A DNA stretch of 64,000 bases from Oscillospiraceae bacterium (GTDB taxonomy: Bacteria; Bacillota; Clostridia; Oscillospirales; Oscillospiraceae): NCBI GenBank assembly GCA_910575695.1, contig CAJTGJ010000010.1, positions 1-64,000 on the forward strand, in the 5' to 3' direction. A program made the translations under genes and the position numbers. Positions within the stretch are counted from its first letter, which is position 1. Each line of letters begins with the position of its first letter. This document shows positions 19,053 to 27,550 of this stretch, one piece after another. The notes under the pieces were generated by a model. The model was not told where the DNA came from, ran no database searches, and worked only from the letters and a program-made list of their open reading frames with translations.

Positions 19053-19490
19053 TCAGCCGCCGTTTTCTACCTCCTGATAGTCAATTTCAATGGGGTCATC
19101 GGTCAGGATGCCGATATAATGGCGGAGAATCCCGGCCAATCTTTCCTCGGTCATCCCACAATCAATATCGTCCATCTTCCAAGGGTACATGGGCTGATAC
19201 AGCAGATGAGCCTTGCCCTCATAATCATCACAGGCAGTCAGGTCGATGCCCTCTGCCTCCGCAATGACTTCCTTGAGGAGCGTGGCGAGGCCCAGGTAGA
19301 AGTCCTGGTCGAACTCCATGTAATTGTCCCAGGAGGGTTCTTCGATTTCCTGTTCGGAAAGCCAGCCATCAATCTTGGCCTTGAACTTTGGCGCCAGTTC
19401 CAAAAGCGTCTGCAGCCGTGCCATATCTTGGGTGCCGATGTCATCCACACAGACGCCATAGCCATAGTTATGCCATGTAGAATAGCTCAT
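19053..19490 (-). CDS. 145-aa orphan acidic protein
   Basis: A strongly acidic soluble protein (MSYSTWHNYGYGVCVDD, many Asp/Glu) whose start overlaps the preceding stop by 4 bases. Strong acidity and small size are seen in DNA-mimic and anti-restriction proteins, but nothing specific supports that here. Its function is unknown. Confidence 0.68.
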   Translation of the reverse strand: MSYSTWHNYGYGVCVDDIGTQDMARLQTLLELAPKFKAKIDGWLSEQEIEEPSWDNYMEFDQDFYLGLATLLKEVIAEAEGIDLTACDDYEGKAHLLYQPMYPWKMDDIDCGMTEERLAGILRHYIGILTDDPIEIDYQEVENGG

Positions 19491-20107
19491 TTGTCTGTAC
19501 CCCCTTCATGCTTCTTATGCTTTTCCCGAATTGCTCTGGCCAACAGTTCCCGGTCTGAAAGGAACCGGTCACTGTGTTCCCAAAGAAACTTGCTGGCAAA
19601 GTAGGTCAGAGTACCGCCCCATTCACCAAGGATCTGCATGGCGCTCAGGGAGGTATCCAGGGTCTTGTAGGTTCCCAGGTGCCACATTCGCTTTTCACCA
19701 TCTGCCTGGATTCTGCCTTGGGCGTAACAGTCGAGATAGATGCCCTCGCTGCCGCCAAAGCCAACTTTTGTGACAAACATGAAGTCATCACAGCTGATCT
19801 CGGCGGGAGAACCCAGGGTATCCGGCAGGAAATAGTCCAGGATATCTTCCGTTTTGGCGTAATGGCCGCTGTTCACTGCCATCTGGTGGATACCTCGCAT
19901 CAGCGTTTCTCTGGTCTCACGGGTGATTACAACTTTGACTTTGGGATCATCCTCCAGATACTCTTTACAGGTTTCCGCGCTGGAGCAGCCATTGAACTGT
20001 CGCTGCACCTTTATAGATGAATGTCCACAGTTGATAGTGGGGTCATTCCCAGGGCCAGTAATATGCCGCCATACACAGTGCCAACACATCGGTTTTTCAC
20101 ATTTCAT
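19487..20107 (-). CDS. 206-aa protein with cysteine-rich N-terminus
   Basis: The start at 20107 (MKCEKPMCWHCVWRHITG) has AAGGGG upstream and avoids a longer opening without a ribosome site. The first 50 residues hold several Cys/His (CEKPMCWHC, then C and H further on), suggesting a small metal site. The rest is alpha/beta with no recognised family. It overlaps the next gene by 4 bases. Confidence 0.68.
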   Translation of the reverse strand: MKCEKPMCWHCVWRHITGPGNDPTINCGHSSIKVQRQFNGCSSAETCKEYLEDDPKVKVVITRETRETLMRGIHQMAVNSGHYAKTEDILDYFLPDTLGSPAEISCDDFMFVTKVGFGGSEGIYLDCYAQGRIQADGEKRMWHLGTYKTLDTSLSAMQILGEWGGTLTYFASKFLWEHSDRFLSDRELLARAIREKHKKHEGGTDK

Positions 20108-20108
20108 T

Positions 20109-20537
20109 TCAATTCCCCTTAAAGTCCATGTTGGACAGGATTTCGGTGCCAGCTTCGTAAAGAAGCTGCTGAAAGTATCTCCCATTTCGTTTCCACCACG
20201 CGGTGGCCTGGTTTACGGAGAGCGTTACGCCCTGCTCTGCTGCAGCTGCCACAGCATCTTCCGGCGCCCATCTGGTGACTGCAAACCATACGGGTTCCTT
20301 GTTCTCCTCAGCCTCTATCTTTTTGTAGCTGTAAATGGTGGTGAGCCTGTCCAGACGTTCGCTGACAACACACTCCTGCATCAGCTTACGTCCGCTGTCC
20401 ATCCGTACCATGTACTCGGTACGCTGCTCCGGATGAAACAGCGTGATTTTTTCAACGCTGTCACCCAGGGTAAAAACCCGCATCTTCCAATCAAACTGTC
20501 TCATCAGGCTGCGGGCTTGTCTATATCCGATTGCCAT
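20109..20537 (-). CDS. 142-aa orphan protein
   Basis: It starts at MAIGYRQARSL (20537) behind AAGGAGG. It is a basic, aromatic-rich soluble protein with no family recognised. One base separates its stop from the next gene's start, consistent with co-translation in the long minus-strand train. Confidence 0.67.
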   Translation of the reverse strand: MAIGYRQARSLMRQFDWKMRVFTLGDSVEKITLFHPEQRTEYMVRMDSGRKLMQECVVSERLDRLTTIYSYKKIEAEENKEPVWFAVTRWAPEDAVAAAAEQGVTLSVNQATAWWKRNGRYFQQLLYEAGTEILSNMDFKGN

Positions 20538-20541
20538 ATTG

Positions 20542-20811
20542 TCATTCCTCCTTGTCACCGTCAAAGCCGCAGACCATGCCCCACTCGTTCAAGGGGAGCG
20601 GAGGACTGCCGGCCATATCGCGCAGAGCCTCATCCATTCCACAGACATTACAGATGTGAACATCCGCTCTCCGGCTGAGAGAGTTCTCAACGAGCCTATG
20701 CCTCATGCGCGGATAACCACAGCGGGGACACGGAATGCCTGCCGCCAATCCTTTCTCTTGCATTCTGCCCAGCTCTTCCAATATTTGCTTGGCTTGTTCA
20801 ATCGTTCGCAT
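20542..20811 (-). CDS. 89-aa zinc-ribbon protein
   Basis: It starts at MRTIEQAKQILEEL (20811). Two Cys pairs, CPRCGYPRM and CNVCGMDEA, about 30 residues apart form a typical four-cysteine zinc ribbon. Such small zinc proteins recur in this region and may bind nucleic acid or regulate. The specific role is unknown. Confidence 0.75.
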   Translation of the reverse strand: MRTIEQAKQILEELGRMQEKGLAAGIPCPRCGYPRMRHRLVENSLSRRADVHICNVCGMDEALRDMAGSPPLPLNEWGMVCGFDGDKEE

Positions 20812-20824
20812 ACGCTTATTCTCC

Positions 20825-21214
20825 TCACGCTTTCCGGGCCTTGTCAGCCCATTCATCCGCCTCATGGCGGGTATCGAAGTAGTCGTTGTACTCATCGAAA
20901 GTCTTGCCCTCGACCACCGTACTTTCGGGCTTTTCGGCTGCCTTCACGGTGTAGATACTCACAGCTACTCTGCCGTCGTCGAAATATTTCTGACAGACCC
21001 GCCAGAAGGTTTCCTTCTCATCGCCCTCGCGAATCAGCAGATCTTGGATGAAATACTCACTACCCTCACCGTCTTGGTAACGCATCTCCCGGATTTTCCT
21101 CGGACAGGGGCTCCGATTTTCGATGAACCGCTGGGCTGCCTCCAGGCTGCTATACGCTTCCGGGAAGACGTTACAGATCCCGTTGGCGCAAAATAACACC
21201 GCGTAAACCCTCAT
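20825..21214 (-). CDS. 129-aa orphan protein
   Basis: It starts at MRVYAVLFCANGICN (21214), overlapping the preceding stop by ATGA with GAGGGTGG upstream. It is alpha/beta, with the pattern of small DUF proteins that begin with a beta strand and end in a charged helix (FDTRHEADEWADKARKA). The function is unknown. Confidence 0.68.
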   Translation of the reverse strand: MRVYAVLFCANGICNVFPEAYSSLEAAQRFIENRSPCPRKIREMRYQDGEGSEYFIQDLLIREGDEKETFWRVCQKYFDDGRVAVSIYTVKAAEKPESTVVEGKTFDEYNDYFDTRHEADEWADKARKA

Positions 21215-21420
21215 AACATATCCACCCTCATTTTGTGAAGCGCTCTGGATACATCGCACTCCTTCTTTTCATCTATGAAATAATACGCAGAAGAGCACAT
21301 GAGGATAAAACGAGCGGTTTTAGCGGTGTGTGTTTTGCACAGGCGTTTGAAATCCGCCATTGTGTATAGCCGCTTATACGGCTGAATCCAGTCGTTTTCC
21401 TGGACATTCTTGAATGTCAT
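21211..21420 (-). CDS. 69-aa orphan protein
   Basis: It starts at MTFKNVQENDWIQPYK (21420) 7 bases after GGGAGA. It is a small basic protein coupled by ATGA to the 129-aa gene. Its function is unknown. Confidence 0.62.
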   Translation of the reverse strand: MTFKNVQENDWIQPYKRLYTMADFKRLCKTHTAKTARFILMCSSAYYFIDEKKECDVSRALHKMRVDML

Positions 21421-21592
21421 TGGCATTTCTCCCTTCATTTTGTGGACGTTGTACCGTCATGCCGGGGATACAGAAATTTTCACCCTGCTCGAACCGCCCC
21501 TCTACGGCAATATGCCGCAGAGGGGCGCCCGCCGTCAGGACGCTTTTGCGGAAGAGAATGTTCAAGCAACTGCCAGATACCCGGCAGTACAC
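21374..21592 (-). CDS. Doubtful 72-aa ORF in the gap before the 69-aa gene
   Basis: A GTG at 21592 with GGAGAAG upstream opens an ORF (YCRVSGSCLNILFRKS) that would overlap the 69-aa gene by 47 bases. It contains the hairpin at 21496-21525. Either it is a small real gene or the region is an intergenic hairpin with chance coding. No family is recognised. Confidence 0.3.
   Translation of the reverse strand: MYCRVSGSCLNILFRKSVLTAGAPLRHIAVEGRFEQGENFCIPGMTVQRPQNEGRNANDIQECPGKRLDSAV
21496..21525. other. GC-rich hairpin
   Basis: A GCCCCTCT/AGAGGGGC stem with an inner GGC/GCC pair. It is one of several hairpins that punctuate the long minus-strand gene train. No T-run follows, so termination is uncertain. 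Confidence 0.55.
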
Positions 21593-21595
21593 CCA

Positions 21596-22087
21596 TTATT
21601 CTTCTCCTTCCTGATAGTCGTAGTCGATGCACCCGTCACTGTCATTGATTCGGGGCTTGCGTTCATGTACCATGGCAAACCGACACTCGCCGCCGTGATT
21701 GAACTGGCAGGTACGGGATTCGCACTCAACACAAAGCTGCTTCAGATAGACCAGCTTAGCAAGGCCCTCTGTCCGATCAATTCCATCGGAGTACAGCAGA
21801 TAGCCGATGCCCTTGCTGTGACGCCGGTCGAACCAATGCCAGATTTCTTCTTTATCGGTTCCGCTCCCCCAGCCCATGAATGGCTCCAACAGGTGCTTAC
21901 CGTCCGAGTCCACCGGGATATCCTCCAGCTGTGCCCAAAGTTCTTCCAGAGCCTCATCCCGGTCGCGCAGTGTCTCGATCTCCGTGAGTCCATCATGAAT
22001 TGCCGAGTAGTCACCGAAGTCGATTCGGTTCTCTTGATGAAGTTTGTCAACACGGCTTATTGCCTCGGTTTTCAGATAGTTGCTCAT
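21596..22087 (-). CDS. 163-aa orphan acidic protein
   Basis: It starts at MSNYLKTEAISRVDK (22087) with AAAGGAGG upstream. It is acidic and soluble, with a C-terminal cluster CVECESRTCQFNHGGEC that could bind a metal. No family is recognised. It is in tandem with the next minus-strand gene (2-base gap). Confidence 0.7.
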   Translation of the reverse strand: MSNYLKTEAISRVDKLHQENRIDFGDYSAIHDGLTEIETLRDRDEALEELWAQLEDIPVDSDGKHLLEPFMGWGSGTDKEEIWHWFDRRHSKGIGYLLYSDGIDRTEGLAKLVYLKQLCVECESRTCQFNHGGECRFAMVHERKPRINDSDGCIDYDYQEGEE

Positions 22088-22089
22088 GT

Positions 22090-22425
22090 CTATTCCTCCT
22101 TTATTTCAGCTTTGGCGGCCGCAATCTGATTGCGGATGCCATTGATCCAGTCAGCCATATCCTCCTGGGTCATGCAGGATACCCGTTCGTCCGGTGCGTT
22201 CGCGTTCAGATGCCGAATCGTGATATGAAGTTCATCCTTCACATTGTAACCGCCATCAACACAGAACCAAAACCGCTTGCCCAATATGGCACTTTCCGCG
22301 ACGATATTCATTTTGTGGAACCGATTCACGCTTCCAGCCTGACAGAACTCATCAAAACCAGCCTCATGAATCGCTTTCCTGATTTTCAGGTACTTCCCGT
22401 TATAATCTGCATACGTTTCATTCAT
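22090..22425 (-). CDS. 111-aa orphan protein
   Basis: Three in-frame starts are possible (22506, 22443, 22425). MNETYADYNGKYLKI at 22425, with GGGATG about 10 bases upstream, avoids overlap with the PP-loop gene and is preferred with low certainty. It is an alpha/beta soluble protein of unknown function. Confidence 0.62.
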   Translation of the reverse strand: MNETYADYNGKYLKIRKAIHEAGFDEFCQAGSVNRFHKMNIVAESAILGKRFWFCVDGGYNVKDELHITIRHLNANAPDERVSCMTQEDMADWINGIRNQIAAAKAEIKEE

Positions 22426-22453
22426 TACATGTTCACATCCCATCGTGTTTTTG

Positions 22454-23320
22454 TCAAAAACCGTTCCATATCTGACGTCCGCGATACATAAGGCACTCGG
22501 CGTCATTGCAATCCTCCGGGGTCAGATCAGCGATCCGTTTCCGGCTGCGGGAGATAAACAGGTCGGAGTCCATTGGGGGCTTTGGGGTCTTGTCCCGGAG
22601 CAGTTCGTCAACCGCAAGCAGCTGCGCATATTCCCCAGGCATACATTCCTTCAGATGCTGGAAAAAATAATTTCTGTGGAATGGACAGAACGTACAGGCC
22701 GAAGCCCTTGTTTCCAGCCCCCAGACATCCCGTATGTAGGCATAGTTGTCTGCCCGCACCAGCTTCATCTCAACCAAGGGGAAGCGATTAACGAACATCG
22801 GATTTGTACTCTCCTTACATCGCTGCTTTTCCTCATAGCTGAACCCCATGTGCATTTCATGGGCTTTGCTGTCCTCCGGGCGGAGCCGTTGGCCCTTTTT
22901 GTAGCCGAGGACTTCCCAGCGCACATACTTTGAGATTGTCTCAATCTTATAATCAATCGTGCAATTTCTGGGCATTTTTGACTTGTGTCCATCATCTCGC
23001 AGCGTCCACCAGGGAATGCTGATTGTCCGCCGTTCCCCAAAGTTCTCCATAAAATCCTGATAGAGCGGGGATTCAATGACCTTGAAAAAGATGTCGGCTT
23101 CTTTGCAGGCCTGATGGGTAAACTCGACCTGTTTCATCACCCAGGATGGTTCCAGCCCCAAGTCGCAGAATACAACCAGGTCGTAAACAGGAATCCATGG
23201 GTATGGCGATGGGAGACCTTGCTTCTTCGCTGTGGCGTTTTCGCAGGACATCAGGGCAAGCGCCGTGGACTGCATCCCCGCTCCAAACGACAGGATTTTC
23301 AGGCCTTGACGGCCTTGCAC
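22454..23320 (-). CDS. PP-loop (PAPS reductase-like / adenine nucleotide alpha hydrolase) protein
   Basis: This 288-residue protein has the PP-loop signature near its N-terminus (LKILSFGAGMQSTALALM), a second strand FCDLGLEPSWVM, a basic patch MPRNCTIDYKIETI and a Cys pair CTFCPFHRN. PP-loop enzymes adenylate a substrate; cysteine-bearing members reduce or transfer sulfur (PAPS reductase, DndC, tRNA thiolation). Phage and element copies are often called PAPS reductase-like with unknown substrate. The start at GTG 23320 follows AGGGAG and is preferred to 23338. A nucleic-acid modification role is possible but unproven. Confidence 0.8.
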   Translation of the reverse strand: MQGRQGLKILSFGAGMQSTALALMSCENATAKKQGLPSPYPWIPVYDLVVFCDLGLEPSWVMKQVEFTHQACKEADIFFKVIESPLYQDFMENFGERRTISIPWWTLRDDGHKSKMPRNCTIDYKIETISKYVRWEVLGYKKGQRLRPEDSKAHEMHMGFSYEEKQRCKESTNPMFVNRFPLVEMKLVRADNYAYIRDVWGLETRASACTFCPFHRNYFFQHLKECMPGEYAQLLAVDELLRDKTPKPPMDSDLFISRSRKRIADLTPEDCNDAECLMYRGRQIWNGF

Positions 23321-23322
23321 GT

Positions 23323-24108
23323 TCAAAACTCCCTCCACTCGGTTTCCGCACCGCCGTTTTCCTCTTGCGCCATCATAAGGCGCGCTGTGGGTTGTGACTG
23401 CTGTACTACTAATGTGCCGTCCTGATATTGTTTTTCAGCCGTTTCCAATGCGGCGGAAATGTCAACGGCGGTTACAGGAAACGCTTGGGATATGTGTTCT
23501 TCTATCGTCACGAGATACTGCCGAAGTTCTGTTTCCAATGGATTGCAGGGGCCGGTATCCGCTCTGTCCGGTTCCGGCACAGCCGGGGGGAAGTTTATAC
23601 TGCAAGCCCCCTGCGTATCAACACACTGCGTAGCGGGGCGGGCCTGCATTGTATGTTCCATATCGCGCAAAGCAGACAGCAGGCCATCCATATAAGCCCT
23701 GCACTCCGTTTGGAGTGTGCGGATGTCCTCTGCACTTAAAAGCTCAGCGCCGCTCAGCTGATATCGGGCGCCTCCATGCTCAAACACACAGTTATACGGA
23801 AGGAACAGGAATCCCTCTTGAACGGGGATGATTGTGCCGCCGTCCTGCATAGAATCGGAAAAAGGATATTTCCAGATCAGCTGATTGCCAAATCGCTCTG
23901 TATAGGTGTCGCGCACCTTGTCCAGGGTTGAATCCAAGCCCCCGCATGTGTCCAGCAGCTTTATAAGCGCATCCTTGCTGTACAGATTACTTCTGTCGAT
24001 TGCAAGACCCATGTAGTGGAGTATGGAATCCGTATTGCCAGAGGGCGCAGTCAACTCCATAGCAGCATCTACACTGTCCGGCCTCTGTCTATTCTTGATT
24101 TCACCCAT
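23323..24108 (-). CDS. 261-aa orphan protein
   Basis: It starts at MGEIKNRQRPDSVDAA (24108) 6 bases after GAGGAGG. The N-terminal 150 residues are alpha/beta, followed by a low-complexity middle and a helical C-terminus ending WREF. No family is recognised. The start overlaps the previous gene's end by 8 bases. Confidence 0.68.
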   Translation of the reverse strand: MGEIKNRQRPDSVDAAMELTAPSGNTDSILHYMGLAIDRSNLYSKDALIKLLDTCGGLDSTLDKVRDTYTERFGNQLIWKYPFSDSMQDGGTIIPVQEGFLFLPYNCVFEHGGARYQLSGAELLSAEDIRTLQTECRAYMDGLLSALRDMEHTMQARPATQCVDTQGACSINFPPAVPEPDRADTGPCNPLETELRQYLVTIEEHISQAFPVTAVDISAALETAEKQYQDGTLVVQQSQPTARLMMAQEENGGAETEWREF

Positions 24109-24862
24109 TTGCAGCCTCCTCATCACAAATGCACTGACCTAAAAGTTCGTCCTGATTGACCAGGATACCAGTCGTACCACAGCAAAGGAATTTGTCGGCA
24201 TCAGAGCCGGTACTACAGTGAGTTACACCATAGGCGGAGAAAAACTCATCGGGGATCTCTGTCTCTACATCGCCCCAGTTGAAATCCTCGCAGGTATCCT
24301 CATAGGCTCGTTTCCCGGCCTCGGTCTGGAGGAAATCGCAGATAACCTTCCGCAGGTAGGCTTCACAGGCTGCTTCACTTGGCTCCGGAAGCCGATCCTG
24401 CGCAATCAGAAAGGTAGAATAGTACAACTCGTTATTCCGACCTTCTTGCCGCTGGCGAATGACCGTAACAGCATACATCGCTTTGTTTCCTGTAAACCAG
24501 ACGCCATCGTCCGCAGCGTGGGATGCCTCCACAACGAAGGGCAACATCGGCGACACGAGCTTCCGGCCCAGAGATTGAGAAAGTTCCCAGACCGGGTATT
24601 CACCAAAATCATTTACATCCCGCTCATAGTCATCAGCTTGGAGGGCCGTGAAGATGACCTCCAAGGCTTCACGGGATAAAGGTGTCTCCAGAAGCTTCAA
24701 GCTCCAGCTGTCGCAGTTGGTCTCTCCAACGGCCTGGGCCGGAGTGGAGTGGCCGAAAAGGGCAGTCAATAGGGCAGAACACATTTCGCTTAGCTGCGCC
24801 CAAGTGAAGAAATAGGCTTGGCATGAGGCTCCTGTCAGACTTGGCTTTTGGAACGTGAACAT
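24101..24862 (-). CDS. 253-aa orphan protein
   Basis: It starts at MFTFQKPSLTGASC (24862) with AAGGAGAG upstream. It is a soluble acidic protein with a Cys-rich tail (FLCCGTTGILVN, QCICDEE). No family is recognised. It overlaps the following gene, so they are likely co-translated. Confidence 0.68.
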   Translation of the reverse strand: MFTFQKPSLTGASCQAYFFTWAQLSEMCSALLTALFGHSTPAQAVGETNCDSWSLKLLETPLSREALEVIFTALQADDYERDVNDFGEYPVWELSQSLGRKLVSPMLPFVVEASHAADDGVWFTGNKAMYAVTVIRQRQEGRNNELYYSTFLIAQDRLPEPSEAACEAYLRKVICDFLQTEAGKRAYEDTCEDFNWGDVETEIPDEFFSAYGVTHCSTGSDADKFLCCGTTGILVNQDELLGQCICDEEAANG

Positions 24863-24912
24863 TAAAATCTCTCCTTCATGTTGTAATTCGCTTCACACAC
24901 TGGATATTCCGT

Positions 24913-25752
24913 TCAGCTTGCATAGAATACCCAGCGCAGTTTATCACCCACCGGATACTGCTTTGTGGTCCTATGCCTGGAAGGGGAATCCCACCCGGCG
25001 CCTGTACTTTTCACAATGCCATCCGGTTGAAAGCCCACCGCCCGCAGGCTGCTTCCGCTTTCAGCCGGCAGCGTATAGGTAAGAAACCGGCGGTAGCCCA
25101 TCTCACGCCCGATACGAATCGCACGGGCATAGAGGTTACTGCATACATCGGCATAGCGCGGATCGGTGCAGCAGCGGTTGATTTCCAGCGTTTCGCCATC
25201 CATCTGATGCCGGGCCTTTGGTATGCTTGCTACAGCCACGCCCACAGGTTCCGGCTCCCCAGCCACCCGCAGGCAGATGGAGAATTTATGGAATTTCGGC
25301 CCGGCATTGTGCCGGTGGTGCCGGTCAATATAAGCACCGGCCTCGCTCAGTGTGATAGGTTCTGCCTCCAGCTTTGTAATCAGGCTGGAGGTGGAACCAT
25401 CCACGCAGTACAGACGGCCATAGCCGTCCTCTGTATCCGCAATCACGTAATCACTGCATTTGTGCAGCACAGGCAAGGTCTGCTGGCGCCGCTTGTCTTT
25501 CAGACGCATCTTCTGTGCCGGTATTTCTGATAAAATGTGCTCTACCGGCTCCGGCAACATCGGAAACATCTGCAAGACCGGATTTTCCAGCGCCTGCCTG
25601 GGATTGTCGCAGTGGAAAGCCCGCAGGTTATAGGGCATCCGCCATTGAAGACTATCCATCAGCCGATCAAAAGCAGCATCGTCCATCGGCGATGAAGCAC
25701 GGTAAGATCGGCCATTCAACTGCACAAGGAAAACGTGGTATGTGTCCCACAT
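24913..25752 (-). CDS. XF1762-type GNAT-like protein with N-terminal extension
   Basis: The C-terminal half (about 135-279) matches my memory of the XF1762 family, a small acetyltransferase-like group found on phages and mobile elements: LSEAGAYIDRHHRHN, KFSICLRVAGEPEPVGVA, TLEINRCCTDPRYADVC, MGYRRFLTYTLPAESG and GWDSPSRHR. The N-terminal 130 residues are specific to this protein and unrecognised. The substrate is unknown. The start at 25752 has AGGAGGG upstream and overlaps the zinc-ribbon gene by 37 bases. Confidence 0.8.
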   Translation of the reverse strand: MWDTYHVFLVQLNGRSYRASSPMDDAAFDRLMDSLQWRMPYNLRAFHCDNPRQALENPVLQMFPMLPEPVEHILSEIPAQKMRLKDKRRQQTLPVLHKCSDYVIADTEDGYGRLYCVDGSTSSLITKLEAEPITLSEAGAYIDRHHRHNAGPKFHKFSICLRVAGEPEPVGVAVASIPKARHQMDGETLEINRCCTDPRYADVCSNLYARAIRIGREMGYRRFLTYTLPAESGSSLRAVGFQPDGIVKSTGAGWDSPSRHRTTKQYPVGDKLRWVFYAS

Positions 25753-26048
25753 GGCTCACCCTCCTGTTCGCATTTGTAGAAATCCTCATCACAGGTAAAG
25801 CACTGATATTCGTACTGGGGGATCAGGCTTCTGAACAGCGGACTGCCACAACGCCGGCAGGCACCGCAGCTCTCCAGAAATAACATGTGCCGCAATTCCT
25901 CATCGACACAGCCGGCATCCCGCAGTTCCTTTTCGGCCTGCTCCGTGCTGTCAAAGATTCTGACACCACCCTCGCCGTCCAGAAGATACTCCATCGCACC
26001 ATTGATGGGAATGTTGTTCACTGGCCGGCATACAACGACTTGCTTCAT
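25716..26048 (-). CDS. 110-aa zinc-ribbon protein
   Basis: It starts at MKQVVVCRPVNNIPING (26048) behind GGAGG. The C-terminus carries CGACRRCGSPLF and CFTCDEDFYKC, a four-cysteine zinc ribbon. The N-terminal part resembles a small alpha/beta domain. It is coupled to the XF1762-type gene by overlap. Its function is unknown. Confidence 0.72.
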   Translation of the reverse strand: MKQVVVCRPVNNIPINGAMEYLLDGEGGVRIFDSTEQAEKELRDAGCVDEELRHMLFLESCGACRRCGSPLFRSLIPQYEYQCFTCDEDFYKCEQEGEPCGTHTTFSLCS

Positions 26049-26135
26049 GAATACATACCTCCATTCATCATCACAATACAGTCCTGCATGTAATGCCCTC
26101 GATCTGACGGCTCTCATATCTCCTTTATGGACGCA

Positions 26136-26168
26136 CAGAGGATGGGGACAATCTATCCCCATCCTCTG
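26136..26168 (-). terminator. Hairpin between genes of the train
   Basis: A perfect 13-bp stem (CAGAGGATGGGGA and its complement) with a 7-base loop, downstream of the 180-aa gene. The following minus-strand sequence lacks a long T-run, so it may be a weak terminator or a stability element. Confidence 0.55.
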
Positions 26169-26189
26169 CCATCAATTAACAGTCCATGT

Positions 26190-26732
26190 TTACTCAGTAC
26201 AATGCCCGGCCTCTCCCCGAACTTCCCCGCGTCTGGAGGAGGGCAGTTCACCCCACCGCACAGAAAAATAATGCAGGTTGTTCCGGATGATAAAGTGGTA
26301 GAGGTTGTCCCTGAACTCTCTCATCGCCAGCCGCAGCGGATCACTGCGCGTCGCACCCTCCGAAGTTTGACAGAGCCAAAAATCAAGGAGCTGGGCGAGC
26401 TGGTAATGCCACGGGCATACAGCGTAACCATGCTCCCGGTACTTCGGGCCCTGATGAACAACGTACTTGCTCCCGTCAATGGTGGGGGCCTCCTCGTCAG
26501 CGGGTTCCTGACGGTTCCTGTACCGGCTGTTGTAGGCCCTGACATTGAGCGCATGGAGCCGGCGGTAGATGTCCTCGGCGGAAAAAATGCCGGAACTCTG
26601 GCAGTCGTTCAGCTCGCGGCGGAGGCTGTCCGGGGCCTCAAATCCCCAAAAGCCGTAGTCGCAGTTAAGCCTGTCCTCGACAGCATTTGCCAGTGCCGCC
26701 AGCGGCTCCAGATTCATCACCGTACATGACAT
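26190..26732 (-). CDS. 180-aa orphan protein
   Basis: The ATG at 26732 (MSCTVMNLEPLAALANAV) is 13 bases after GAGGAG. It is helical and soluble, rich in Arg/Tyr (VRAYNSRYRNRQEP). No family is recognised. It follows the 261-aa zinc-ribbon gene, with the two starts about 30 bases apart from the previous stop. Confidence 0.68.
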   Translation of the reverse strand: MSCTVMNLEPLAALANAVEDRLNCDYGFWGFEAPDSLRRELNDCQSSGIFSAEDIYRRLHALNVRAYNSRYRNRQEPADEEAPTIDGSKYVVHQGPKYREHGYAVCPWHYQLAQLLDFWLCQTSEGATRSDPLRLAMREFRDNLYHFIIRNNLHYFSVRWGELPSSRRGEVRGEAGHCTE

Positions 26733-26764
26733 AATAAATCGTGCATCTCCTCTCAAACATAGAA

Positions 26765-27550
26765 TCAGACACAATGGGCTTTCCTTCGCGCGGCAGCAAA
26801 GACCATCCGGTTCAGCCCGGTGGACTTCCCGCAGACCACATACTCGTAATCCCGGTAGTCCGTAGGCTCTGTGTAGCCGTCCCGGCGCATCTCAGCCTCA
26901 TCCCGGTAGACCCGCTCAATCTGCACGCTGCAAAACCGGGGCGTATTCACATAATCGCCGGCATGGATTTTCAAGGCCAGAAGGTCTTCTATTTTCTGAC
27001 CGTGCTCCGTAGCGTGATGCCCCTCCGGTTTCAATTCCTCGGCGCCCTGGTATAACGCCTGACGGCGTTCCTCGGTGATGAAATTCATCTGCCGGGCCAT
27101 ATCCACGGCGCCGATATAGCTCCAGTACCATGCAGCATGAGCTTCCGGCGTCAAAGATCCCTTGCGGATCTCCCACGCCGCTTCCCGGCGTATGGATGCC
27201 AGCCGCTTCTCTGCGCTGTTCTCCATATCTTTCCAGTCGTTCCCGCAGTTGGGACAATACGCAAAGGGAGGGAGCATGCGCCCGCAGACCGGGCATTCAG
27301 ACTCCGGCTCCAACTGATAGAGTTCGATGGAATCGCCTGTCGGATCGCCCATGAACAGTCCATTGCCCCCAAGAGTACCTTCCGAGCAGTTCATAAGAAT
27401 CACATAATGACCGTTCCAAGCGCCGCCGTCCTCATGCTGCAAAATATCTGCGATTTCTGCCACAGTCAGGCGTCCGCGCCGCTTTTGAATCAGGACAATG
27501 GATTTATCATGAAGATCTCTGTCCCATTTGATTGTTGTTCCTTTTTTCAT
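26765..27550 (-). CDS. 261-aa protein with central zinc ribbon
   Basis: It starts at MKKGTTIKWDRDLHDK (27550) after AGGAGG. The centre has CPVCGRMLPPFAYCPNCG, a compact double-Cys zinc ribbon. Flanking regions are alpha/beta, and the C-terminus (DYRDYEYVVCGKSTGLNR) recalls small element proteins. No enzymatic motif is seen. Its start overlaps the 111-aa gene stop by ATGA. Confidence 0.72.
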   Translation of the reverse strand: MKKGTTIKWDRDLHDKSIVLIQKRRGRLTVAEIADILQHEDGGAWNGHYVILMNCSEGTLGGNGLFMGDPTGDSIELYQLEPESECPVCGRMLPPFAYCPNCGNDWKDMENSAEKRLASIRREAAWEIRKGSLTPEAHAAWYWSYIGAVDMARQMNFITEERRQALYQGAEELKPEGHHATEHGQKIEDLLALKIHAGDYVNTPRFCSVQIERVYRDEAEMRRDGYTEPTDYRDYEYVVCGKSTGLNRMVFAAARRKAHCV

